Below, one piece after another: positions 12,601-20,500 of a stretch of 64,000 nt of DNA (its first letter is position 1; the number at the start of each line of letters is the position of its first letter). This DNA is from Apis mellifera (taxonomy: Eukaryota; Arthropoda; Insecta; Hymenoptera; Apidae). The notes beneath the pieces are model-generated. The model was not told the origin of the DNA and searched no databases. It saw only the letters and a program-made list of their open reading frames with translations. Position numbers and translations under genes: made by a program. Location of the stretch: assembly GCF_003254395.2 (NCBI RefSeq), contig NC_037652.1:3311001-3375000 (forward strand), read 5' to 3'.

Positions 12601-14504
12601 AATGTGTATTATTGTATAATTGTGTAGTTAATAATATTTTATTGAATGTAATTGTTTTTATTTATAATTCTAGGCAATAACAATTGGAGGAAAACAATTT
12701 ACTCCTATTCATCGAGGATGATTTAATGATGCTTCTCTTTTTTTCTTTTCTAAATTGTATTATTGTATAATTATGTAGTTAATAATTGTTTTTCATTTAT
12801 AAGAAATAAGAGAAAATTTATTCCCTCCTTTCTCTTTCATTATTGAAATCATTCCTCGAGTTGCATAAATGCTGCGAAGAGAATTCCAATTCTGAAACAG
12901 AACTGTTTCATTACACGGAGATTTTTCACGAGAATACGATTTCTCGCGATGAAAATTTTTATTCGAAGAAATAAAATTTAACAAATCACCAGGATCCAGG
13001 AAAGAGAAGAGGGAAAATTCATTTCGATAAAACTCCGTAACTTTGAACTTTCTTAAATTCGAGAAAAACCAAAAAGAAAAAAAAAAAAGGAGAGAAAGAT
13101 AGAAAAACGAAAATCCTCCACTCTCCGTCGAAAATCATTGAAACGTCACACGCGAACGTTTAACAGGCTGCGATTCGCGCATCGTCGCTCCTCCAATCAC
13201 GAAGTTTCGAATTTCGATGCAGATTCGCGCTCGAGAACACTCGAGAAACTCGGGATCCGTCGTCGGTGGAACTCGCCAACTCATCATCATGGCCGCTTCG
13301 CCTCGATTCGCGCCATTATCCTAGTCTTCTTGCAAGAGAAAGGGGAAAAAAAAAGAAAAAAAAAAAGAGAGGAGAGAAGAGAGAGAGAGAGAGAATAGGG
13401 AGGAACGATCGATGGAATCATCGAACGGACGAGAGATCAAAGGTTTCGACACGCAACGATGAAAAATCAGTGCAGTGTTTTCCGATCTTTCTTTGAAATC
13501 TCGTTCGACGTGGAGGCGCTTTTAATTTCGAGGTATAAAGCGTGATATTGCTTCGTGATCGCGGCTGGAAAAGGATTTTTGGAATGTTTTTTTCATGCAG
13601 AAGATCGAGTTCTTTTTTTTTTATATTTCTATCTACAGATTTTTTTTTAAAGAATTGCCAATTATATCTTCGAATGCTTTTATCCTCTGCGTTGGAATTC
13701 GTAAGTTAAATATCCTCGAAACGTGATATTCTTTTTTTATAGTGTGTTACTTAGAGTTTATTTTAGAGATTCTTTTGTCGAATTTATTTTCCAAGCTAAG
13801 AAACTTATATAAAGATTGGCTATTGATAGATTTTGTGTATTTAATTGATACACGTAGAAAATATATCACGTTATGCTATAAATTAAAAGTTACGCAAATT
13901 CACAAATTTGAATTTCAATTTTTCAAACGTAAAAAGCGTAAGAATTCTTCTATAATGTAATTATTGCGCGCCAAATTCAAACGTCAGAAAAATGAAAAAC
14001 GATTCTCCACTCATTCTCGCGTATTCAATTCAATCTTCAGATAAAATATTACCATTTTTATCTTATTGGACGCCATTTTAACACCACTCTGTCTAAATTT
14101 TCACTCATTTTTCTAAATATAATTTACTCTACTTTACCTACGGAAGGGCGGGAAATTTAAACTTCAGGGAGCGCGATCAATTCGATACGATCGAAAAGCA
14201 GATGCGATTACAATTGTTATTGCGAACAGAATTGAAGCCTCACCTTGAAAACCTCCCACGTAGCGCTAAACGGAAGGACAGCCAGGCCGACCATCAGATC
14301 CGCCACCGCGAGGCTAACGATGAACATATTCGTCACGTTTCGCAGCTTGCTCGTGTGATAGACAGCGAGTATCACGAGCACGTTGCCCAGCACCACCATC
14401 ACGTTCACTATCGCGAGCACGATCAGGGTAACCAGGATCCACGGTCCGGACCACTCGACGCGCTCGTAAAGGGCAGCACATGCGGTCGCGTTCAGCTCTC
14501 GCAT
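367..14504 (-). CDS. Oamb: Alpha1-like octopamine receptor (OAMB/AmOA1 type), 8 coding exons, 3' end outside window
   Basis: Plasma-membrane GPCR for octopamine; the family signals mainly through Gq and calcium. Eight exons join with matching phases to about 506 residues. Visible marks: amine-binding Asp103 in TM3 (LAVDVW), disulfide Cys96 with Cys197 in ECL2 (ICELTND), DRY at 120-122, TM5 from about 206 with SALGS (209-213), a long basic ICL3 (about 235-405), TM6 CWLPFF (427-432), TM7 NPCIY (464-468) and a Cys-rich palmitoylation-type tail (484-488). N-glycosylation sites are N5, N172 and N182. The TM4-ECL2-TM5 stretch, especially CELTND..GY then SALGSFYIP, is diagnostic for OAMB rather than beta-type octopamine, tyramine or dopamine receptors. 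ECL2 is much shorter than in Drosophila OAMB. The last exon in view ends at a donor, so the tail continues outside the window. Exon order and motifs are read directly; ligand and coupling come from family knowledge. Confidence 0.95.
804..1090. repeat. AT-rich tandem repeat in Oamb intron 7, three copies
   Basis: A core of TATAATATTAAATTATAATT followed by TGATTTTAGAATTA recurs at about 820, 910 and 1027, each preceded by AAATTAATCAA. Spacing is about 90 and 117 bases; copies differ by insertions of ATATAT-type sequence. The rest of intron 7 (678-1182) is unremarkable. Confidence 0.8.
1183..1344 (-). CDS. Oamb: Oamb coding exon 7: end of intracellular loop 3
   Basis: 54 codons (350-403), VSGINRVGSTRRPSRRNS to KRNIKAQ. 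It contains the strongly basic RRPSRRNS segment, a PKA/PKC-type phosphorylation context. Donor CTCAG|GTATTG. The acceptor GCGACAG|GTG lacks a pyrimidine tract. Another in-frame AG (CTCTCGAG|GAA, exon start 1398) would add 18 residues. Both flanking introns are phase 0. Confidence 0.9.
1345..2632 (-). other. Oamb intron 6
   Basis: 1288 bases between AAG|GTAACT and GCGACAG|GTG. A T-rich run lies at 1605-1640 and a less AT-rich patch around 2150-2300. The short open frames here have no recognisable protein similarity. Confidence 0.7.
2633..2915 (-). CDS. Oamb: Oamb coding exon 6: intracellular loop 3
   Basis: 283 bases: last base of Arg255 plus 94 codons (256-349), FDEERLTLRIHRGRG through RSTHLK. 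It is a hydrophilic Ser/Thr/Asn/Arg-rich linker with several basic-Ser sites (for example SRCSVKREK) that could be kinase targets. Acceptor GATACAG|A, donor AAG|GTAACT. It has no domain fold of its own; it is assigned from splice phase, reading frame and position between TM5 and TM6. Confidence 0.9.
3062..3218. repeat. Crossed inverted repeat in Oamb intron 5 (A-B, then A'-B')
   Basis: Segment A (3062-3106, 45 bases) recurs as its reverse complement at 3155-3199 with one mismatch (C at 3067). Segment B (3106-3125, 20 bases) recurs as its perfect reverse complement at 3199-3218. The order is A-B-spacer-A'-B', not the A-B-spacer-B'-A' of a hairpin, so the two pairings cross. It lies inside the 461-base intron between exons 6 and 5. 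Confidence 0.9.
3377..3514 (-). CDS. Oamb: Oamb coding exon 5: TM5 and start of ICL3
   Basis: 138 bases: last base of Ser209, 45 codons (210-254), two bases of Arg255. It encodes ALGSFYIPMLVMLFFYWRIY and then the ICL3 start NAAVSTTKAINQGF. Acceptor TTATTTGCAG|C, donor TCTAG|GTAAAA. The TM5 serines at 209 and 213 lie where aminergic receptors contact ring hydroxyls. The exon begins after a 4.1 kb intron that contains a minisatellite. Confidence 0.95.
3515..7649 (-). other. Oamb intron 4
   Basis: 4.1 kb between TATAG|GTGAGT and TTTGCAG|C. Contents: a purine-rich patch (about 3540-3590), a T/C-rich tract (4150-4380), a less AT-rich patch (4500-4830), low-complexity AAATATTTAAATAT-type DNA (5095-5180), a CpG-containing patch (5400-5700), and the minisatellite at 6781-7425. 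No exon is supported. Confidence 0.7.
6781..7425. repeat. Minisatellite, about 105 bp unit, six copies, in Oamb intron 4
   Basis: The anchor TTCAAATCCTATAATTTT occurs near 6791, 6912, 7022, 7127, 7234 and 7336 (spacing about 102-121). Each unit runs through CATTCCAATCATCCTTATAT, a CTCTCAA-rich stretch, and TTTCAACTTTCTCTTCCAAA. Length changes come from small indels in the CTCAAACTT part. The apparent proteins in this stretch are artefacts of the repeat. Confidence 0.92.
7650..7777 (-). CDS. Oamb: Oamb coding exon 4: extracellular loop 2 and start of TM5
   Basis: 128 bases, residues 167-208 plus two bases of Ser209. ECL2 carries N-glycosylation sites N172 (NMT) and N182 (NTT), a CPWIC pair, and the family signature CELTND leading into GYVVYS. 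Acceptor ACGTAG|TCT, donor TATAG|GTGAGT. At about 40 residues the loop is far shorter than the low-complexity loop of Drosophila OAMB. Confidence 0.95.
7856..7954 (-). CDS. Oamb: Oamb coding exon 3: TM4
   Basis: 33 codons (residues 134-166), IMSPRRARL through the TM4 motif FPPLVGWKDKR. The acceptor is CCTCAG|ATC and the donor CGG|GTAATT; both junctions are phase 0. The Trp in the VATVW part of TM4 and the PPLVGW end match the OAMB family. The next intron is only 78 bases (7778-7855). Confidence 0.95.
7955..8513 (-). other. Oamb intron 2 (GC-AG)
   Basis: 559 bases with a GC donor at 8513-8512 and a CCTCAG acceptor at 7955. Otherwise AT-rich; no repeat or other gene seen. Confidence 0.8.
8512..8513 (-). 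other. Non-canonical GC splice donor of intron 2
   Basis: Minus-strand sequence reads CCTCAG|GCAAGTACC. Only this position keeps the SYPQ|IMSP junction in frame. The nearest GT, four bases on, would shift the frame. The context (CAG before, AAGT after) is the classical strong consensus for GC-AG introns. The partner acceptor is CCTCAG|ATC at 7955-7956; intron length is 559. Confidence 0.85.
8514..8651 (-). CDS. Oamb: Oamb coding exon 2: TM3, DRY, ICL2
   Basis: Exactly 46 codons (residues 88-133), VWIFGDLWC to VTRPVSYPQ. It holds the ECL1/TM3 cysteine (96), the aminergic Asp103, and DRY at 120-122. The acceptor is TTTCAAAG|GTG with a poor pyrimidine tract. The donor is non-canonical: CAG|GCAAGT. 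Both flanking introns are phase 0, so exons 1, 2 and 3 join as EVFK-VWIF and SYPQ-IMSP, as the family requires. Confidence 0.95.
9805..10919. repeat. Tandem repeat, about 250-315 bp unit, four copies, in Oamb intron 1
   Basis: Anchor CACTTCGATCAA occurs at about 9899, 10150, 10424 and 10724. A second anchor, GACACGAACAGAATTTCG (partial in the last copy), occurs at about 9970, 10286, 10593 and 10896. Each unit has AATAATCATTAATCAATTAT, the first anchor, a TTTATATTTTCTTCCTCCAA stretch, a CAACATCAG segment (absent from the first copy), then the second anchor. Copies differ by indels, so the spacing depends on the anchor. Confidence 0.92.
11855..12780. repeat. Minisatellite with alternating short and long units in Oamb intron 1
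   Basis: Anchor GAGGATGATTTAATGATG (GAGAATG in copy 2) occurs at about 11861, 11990, 12222, 12404, 12531 and 12714. Intervals are about 129, 232, 182, 127 and 183. Short units of about 128 end TATTATTCCTAT. Long units of about 183 carry an extra 54-base block containing CAATAACAATTGGAGGAAAA. The 232 unit is a long unit with an internal TATAATTCTA expansion. Confidence 0.9.
14244..14504 (-). CDS. Oamb: Oamb coding exon 1: N-terminus, TM1, TM2
   Basis: Encodes residues 1-87, starting MRELNATAC and ending with the TM2 motif LAVLPFSATWEVFK, then the donor AAG|GTGAGG. TM1 (about 22-48) contains GNVLVI; TM2 contains LAVADLMVGLAVLPF. I chose the ATG at 14504 because the OAMB family begins with a short N-terminus carrying an N-glycosylation site, and because a pyrimidine-rich acceptor (CTTTTCCACCAG) ends at 14600, placing it inside a 5'UTR that would begin at 14599. 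An in-frame ATG at 14630 would add 42 residues, but these do not resemble a receptor N-terminus and would be cut by that acceptor. The following intron is phase 0. Confidence 0.95.
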
Positions 14505-14599
14505 TTTAGTTGGCAAGCTGTCGCGCCAAATCTCGAACCATCTCAGACCGCTTGCTGCCGAACAACGCACCGAACAACGATTCTCGCGAAACGATTTCA
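14505..14599 (-). other. Oamb: Probable 5'UTR part of Oamb exon 1
   Basis: A pyrimidine-rich acceptor, CGCTTTTCCACCAG, ends at 14600 on the minus strand, 95 bases before the chosen ATG. This suggests an upstream non-coding exon. It is inferred from the motif alone. Confidence 0.45.
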
Positions 14600-14639
14600 C
14601 TGGTGGAAAAGCGACGAATACGGATCGCATGGATCGCCT

Positions 14640-17600
14640 CCATCACGGCAACGATTCGATCATCGATCCTTTGCAAATCCTGAGATCATCGTTGATCGAT
14701 TCTTTTCTCTCTTCTTTGTATATCTTTGTTCGTTCAGGAATTTTTAATTAGGTTTTTGAGGTTAGGTTTTATTCGTTTTGTTTGGTCTTTGGAGGAAGAT
14801 ACTGTTCTTTTTCTTTTCTCGTTTTGAGGTTAGGTTCGTTTCGCAGCTTCCTTATTTTTACACGTGTTTGATCAATTATTTTTGCTCGATTGTTATATGC
14901 AAGTTTTTTGAGGTTAGATTTAGAGTTTAGGTTCTTCTTGATTTTTTCTTTTTGGATTCAATCGGAGATTAAGAATTATAAAACAACTGATCGATGTTCA
15001 GAGGAAATTTTTAAATGACGAATGATAAAATTAGCTTCGAATCGTGCACCTCGTTCAATCCTCCTCCAAAACGTTCCAGAAAAGAACAATTAAACCTATT
15101 AGCACCTTCGAGATTTACCATTCACCCTCGACAAACGCCATCCTTTCCTTTTCTTTTCGTCGTCTGATTTTCCTTATTGTCTCGTTCACTCCTCATTCAA
15201 TTCGAAATCGGTCTATAATTATCTCAACCTTCCTTTATTTATCATCACCAAAAAATTATTTTCACCGTCCTCTTCCTCGCATCGTCCTTAAAATTTAAAC
15301 AATATTTCACACTGTCTTAAACACAAATTTGACTCGTTCACTTGATTCAGGATATATCACGTGTCCAAGAACGTTCTCCATACGAAATGGAGAAATATTC
15401 TCGATCCGAGAACCCCTTTTTTCGAGAATAGAAAGCACTGGGGATAGATACACCTGGAAATATCAGTATTCGATAACCGGTTTTCCAGAAGAAAAGTTTC
15501 TTCATTTCCTGCCGAAAGGAATACAAGAATCCCTCCCGTTTTCACGCTTCGAAGGGCGTGTTGATAAATTCCTCGAAATTATTATCCGTCGATAGATAGA
15601 AATTTTCGAATTCCGGGATTGAATTTCTATTACTGCCCCTCCCCTCGTCCTGTCCAATTATTTCCACCTTTCTCTCCCCCTCCTCCGCTAATTTCGAAAC
15701 TTTCCCCTCCCTTTCCTTTCGAAAATTGAAAAATCGAAACGAGATCCCATTTAAACCATCCCGCAAGAGGGATAGTTTTCTTTTTCCCCTCCACCGCCCA
15801 CCCGCCCTCCTCCTATTATGTCCGAGCAGACATCCACTTCCGCCTCGAATTGTCGGCAATGGGGCCGCCCTCGTTCATCGTCCTCTTCGAAAGAAATTTC
15901 GGCCCCTGTCCACGTCACGACTCTCACTTATCGCGACGACGACGACGACGACACGTTGCTGACGTTGCTCTATCGGCTCCTCCCTCATGTTTCGCCCGCT
16001 GGAGACTCTCCAATCGCAACCTTTCAAACCCTCTCCTCCTCCCCCAAAACGTTTTTCGATTTCACCCAAGAGAAAGAGAAGATTAATTTTTCAATCTTGA
16101 ATTTTCAAACTCGAAAAATGTTAAAACGAGTATCATTATTACACTTGTGATACTTTGATATTTTTTTTTTCCAATCTTTCTCTCTCTGTATTTAAGATTA
16201 ACGATCCTAAATAACGATCGTTCTTTTTTTAATTTTGTTTCTGGTATTAAAGGAACATTTTATTCAGAGAGGTTCTGCCGCTACGGTTATTGCTTTTGAT
16301 AATTTTTATCTCTTAATAAAAGAGAAACGCTTTGCCCGTTCGTTTAAATTAATTTTTCCCTCTTCTTTCACGGCAATTTTCACACGGTCTGGTAATTGCA
16401 GAATTTTAATAAGAATGATTATTCGCGATCGAGCGAAACACCCCCTCCTTCCCAATTCTCACAATCTATTTTCTTAGATTAAATAACGGGGGAGTGTTTT
16501 TTATTGCTTTATTTATTTATTTAATTTTTTTTTCCTTTTAGAACTTTTTCCAATTCTTCTCTTATTATATTATTAAGTTTGCGAGGGTTTGTTTCGTGTT
16601 TCGCCACCAGTGACGAAAAATTTGTCACGTTTTTTTATCCCAGAAACTTTACTCCTCAACTTTTTACCATCCAATAATTTGTGCGTCTCTCTTGCATAGA
16701 TAAAATTTCCATAAAATTTGTATCTAGAATTTAATCCATCTAAGATTTCTCTTTTAGAAAAAATTAAACAATCTTCTTTGGGAATTTGTTAAATTTTAAG
16801 TATTCAGAAGAATGATTCGAATGATGGACGAAATAATGACGTATTCCTTTTTATAATCGATGGACAAACTTTGACAGATGAGAAAGTTTCGATATCTTTC
16901 TTTCTTTTTTTTTTTCTCCTTCTTCTTCTTGTTACAATCTTCTGAAGAGTTTCTGAATTCCTTTTTAGATAGTTACAGACTTTAAGCTTCTCTTTCCTTT
17001 TCCACTTTAACGAGCTTTCCTAAGTATTCGGAAAATTTCAAGCTATTGTTTCTTCCTCTAACTTTGAGAGCTTAACGAATTCCAAAGATCCCTTTCGCTA
17101 TTATAATATTCCATCTTGCTCCTATCATTTTTCTTCTTCTTGAAAATTTTCCGATTTTAAATTCTTCCTCTATTTCTTTTTCTATACCGTTAAAATAATA
17201 ATATTTTATCAATTTATTATCTTAATATTCAACAGTTTAATTTAAAAATCTGTCTCAACACCATTATAATCGTAACACTTATTAAAATTGTCCCTAAATA
17301 TAAATCTTGTCTCGTTCAACTTTTATAAAAAAAATTTCAATCAGTCATCCCAACACAATTTAAATAATTCCATCCTTCTCATATATATATATATACATCC
17401 CTTTCACAAATTCCTCAAAACCCTTCCTACTTCCTTCTCCAACAATCACTAAAAATCCTCCAACACTCAAAATATTTTTATCAAAACGGTCAATTCACTA
17501 AAAATCTACAAACCGAAAAATCCCCCTATCTCCAATTGTATCATTTCACAAAAACTTCTTTTCTTTTCCCCTTCCAATTATCTCCAAAATTCGTTCAATT

Positions 17601-17750
17601 CCCTATAACATCCATCCCTTCACGAGGAAAGATCATCGTCCTCTTCCATCGTCCTCAAAATCGAGGGATTCCTATTGGCAATCCAAAACCAGATCGATAG
17701 TTTAGAATTACGAGGGTAACTCTTCTTCCAGGCCTCGATTTCCTGTCGAT
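14640..17750. other. Upstream/5' intronic region with CpG-richer patch at 15.6-16.05 kb
   Basis: GGTTAGGTT motifs recur at 14750-14930. The patch at 15640-16050 is C/T-rich with a (GAC)6 run at about 15934-15953. 16.1-17.7 kb is pyrimidine-rich and AT-rich with many T runs. Open frames overlap on both strands and show no recognisable domain, so none is called as a gene. Confidence 0.5.
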
Positions 17751-18060
17751 CGCCGCACAGACACGCACACACACGCGCGCACGTCGATGATCGACTCGTT
17801 ATCGTTCGCGGGGGGAAGAGAGATCACAGCCAATTGGGTCAGTCGATCGATTTTTCGGCTCGATCCGAAGGATGATCAGATGATCTTTCGACACTTGGCG
17901 CGGTGCGTGTATCTCAGCAGTCTGAAGCGCGTCTCCTCCTCGATACGCTTTGCTCGCATTATTTTCACAAGGTTGCCGGTGGGTCCTCTTCTTCTTCTCG
18001 CCTTCCAAGCGTGGAGAACCGGGTCGTTCCGTGTCTCGTCGAATCTGGAAGAGAGAAAAT
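17750..18060. other. CpG-dense island
   Basis: Abrupt rise in GC and CpG, starting with a CACACGCGCGCACG stretch. On the minus strand a good acceptor-like motif, TTTTCTCTCTTCCAG, ends at 18045, but no matching donor is clear. Possible untranslated exon or enhancer of the receptor gene. Confidence 0.35.
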
Positions 18061-18862
18061 TTTGGTTGAGAAGCGTTTTTTTTTTTTGGTATTCGAATTT
18101 TGAATTTATTTTATTTTAAAGTCTCATTCATAATCTGTTGTTTTTTTATATTCGTTTAACGTTGCAAATGTTAGTTTCAAGTTAAGAGGATCTCGTTTAA
18201 TATTTCATAAATTTATCTATTTTTAAAATTTCGAAATCTTGTTACGATTATTTGTATTGGTTTAAAGTTGCGATAACTCTGAATATTGCGAAAGGTTTTA
18301 ATCAGAGCTTGGTAAAATAAATATCTAAATAGATGGAATTAAATTAAAAGATAATGTTAATTCTTTCGTTTCCAACTTTATATTTTTCCTCCTGAAAAAA
18401 ATAATTCTCTGAAACCAATCTCCGATAAACCAATTTTTTTTTTAAATTGATAATCAAATATCAATCTAAAATAAAAAAAAACTACGTATCGTCACCAGAT
18501 TCACATAGATCGTATCATGAAAAATCCTCCATTACAAAAAAGAAAAAAAAGAGGGAAAAAATTATCAAAAATTTCAGAGCGAACGTTTCCACATTCGCAT
18601 TCGTTAATTCGAATAAAGTGTTTGAGGTAGCGGCTCGATGTGCACCGTGGTCGAAAGATGATTTCGTTCCACGCAGCAGCCGGAAACCAACGCGTTGGCG
18701 GTGGACAAGGATTGCTGAAATGCGAATTCACGCGAGGCTTCACTCCGCGAATTAAGGCACGCCATTTTCGGTACATCCATCTTTTGTCTTTGTTGCCATT
18801 TCTCCCTCTCGAAAAATCGTTCGTGCACGATAATTGGGACCGACGCGGACGCGCGTTATTTA

Positions 18863-18896
<34 letters not shown>

Positions 18897-20500
18897 CGGT
18901 AATTGACCGTGGAGAACGGCTCGTTGTCACGTGATTAAAATGGTCGATAGGACAGAGCTCCGTTTAATCGACCGTTTCATTCGTATCGGCAGCGTTGCGT
19001 TTCGATTGCGTTTCGATTTCGTTGATAAATCGAATGAATTCGTCGCTTCGAAAATCTGTGGAAACTTTTCCATTTCTCTTATTCTTTTATTCTTTTTCAA
19101 ATTGATTATCCATTTTCAAAAAATCAAGCGCGAATGTATATGGAATTGGATGATGGGACGAACACTCGTCCGATCGAACGTAGACCTATTCCACTCGCTC
19201 GATCACAAAGAATCGATTCGAATTATATTATCGACGGTTTATCGAAAACATCTCTACCGTTTTTTTTTTTTTTTTTTAGTAAATTTATGTTATTTACGAA
19301 AATCCATTTACATACGAGAATTATATATATATATTTATTTATGAAATACGAAAAATATATAATTTCTTATAAAATCAATAGAGAATTATTTAACTAACAC
19401 AAAAAGATTATTTCTACTATTCACAATAAAAAATTACTCTTCCAAATTATTTCTTACAAATTCTTTGCAAATTGCATTCTCGATCGAGTTTCGAATATTT
19501 TTTTCCTTTTTTGGTTACCGAAAGGATAAAAGAATCGGGCGCATTTTCCCAGAATAATTCTTTCCACAGTCTTTTACATGGATTACAAGTCGATTCACCA
19601 GTGCCTCCGGAATTATTCGTTTGGAAATAAAAAACGGGTTTAAAAAATGGACAAAATCCGTGGACAGATCGTTATCCGTGATTCCATTCCTGCTCGTCCA
19701 ACCTTCGAACACGTTTCTCGTCCCCACGTGTCGATCGTCTCTCCAGATCCAGGTTGCACGAGCGAAACGTGACTGTCGCTCGAGTGTACAAATTTCATGG
19801 GTGAAGGGTTGAAGAAGGAGAGTGAATCTTAAACATCGAGATGACTCTAAATTTTTCTTTTTTCTTTTATTTCATTCATCAACTCAGAATGAATAACTCT
19901 GTTATTATTTCTTCTCTCAAAAATTCAATATAATTCAAAATTATCGATCATTTTCAAATTTTTAATCCTCATCCCAAAACAATTTTTTTAAATTGCAATA
20001 AAAAAACATTTTATCACATCACGAAAGAATAATCCCTCGAATCAATACACACACGTCGTTTATTTCCATTAATATTAAAAAAAAAAAAAAGAACCGCAAA
20101 GGGCAAACTCCAACGACCCTTTCAATCGTTAAAACCCAAAGGTTACCCGAGCATTCTCTCTCTCTCTCTCTCTCTCCTGCAACAATGAGGAGAACAATTG
20201 TGAAAGGCGTTCGTCGAAATATGTTAACGCGCGCTTAAAGGATGACTGACACACACACAAACACATACATATATAAGGACGAGGAGGAAAGAGCCTTTTG
20301 CCGAGTTCACGGCACCGTGAAACCGCTCCGCCTTTATTAATTACCTCTCTTTTTGCCCCCCTCGCACACGTGCGTGGAACAGGTTTAAACGAATTGTTTT
20401 CAAGGGAAGATCTTATTAGAGGGAGGGAAGGGGTTGTTTCTGTTTAAATTAAACGTCAGCCGCGATACCGGATGCAAATACCTCGAGATATTTCTTGTTT
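18061..20500. other. Non-coding stretch with T30 run and CT microsatellite
   Basis: AT-rich, with a GC-richer patch at about 18600-18860 followed by a run of 30 T (18864-18893), another T run at about 19260, and (CT)11 at 20155-20176. A TATATAAG at 20270 precedes a GC-richer segment. No gene supported. Confidence 0.5.

Larger units (their letters stand above)
8652..14243 (-). other. Oamb intron 1
   Basis: 5.6 kb between AAG|GTGAGG and TTTCAAAG|GTG. It contains a CT/TA microsatellite (about 9138-9170), two minisatellite arrays (9805-10919 and 11855-12780), and CpG-richer patches at 10910-11170, 11480-11720 and 13130-13450. No additional exon is supported. Confidence 0.75.

Noticed and set aside
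14202..14747. 181-codon plus-strand open frame
   Set aside because: It is antisense to receptor exon 1; the minus strand carries the TM1-TM2 sequence with correct splice donor.
20270..20277. TATATAAG here and at 30241 and 62725
   Set aside because: TATA-like words are expected by chance in DNA this AT-rich, and no gene or clear initiator follows.
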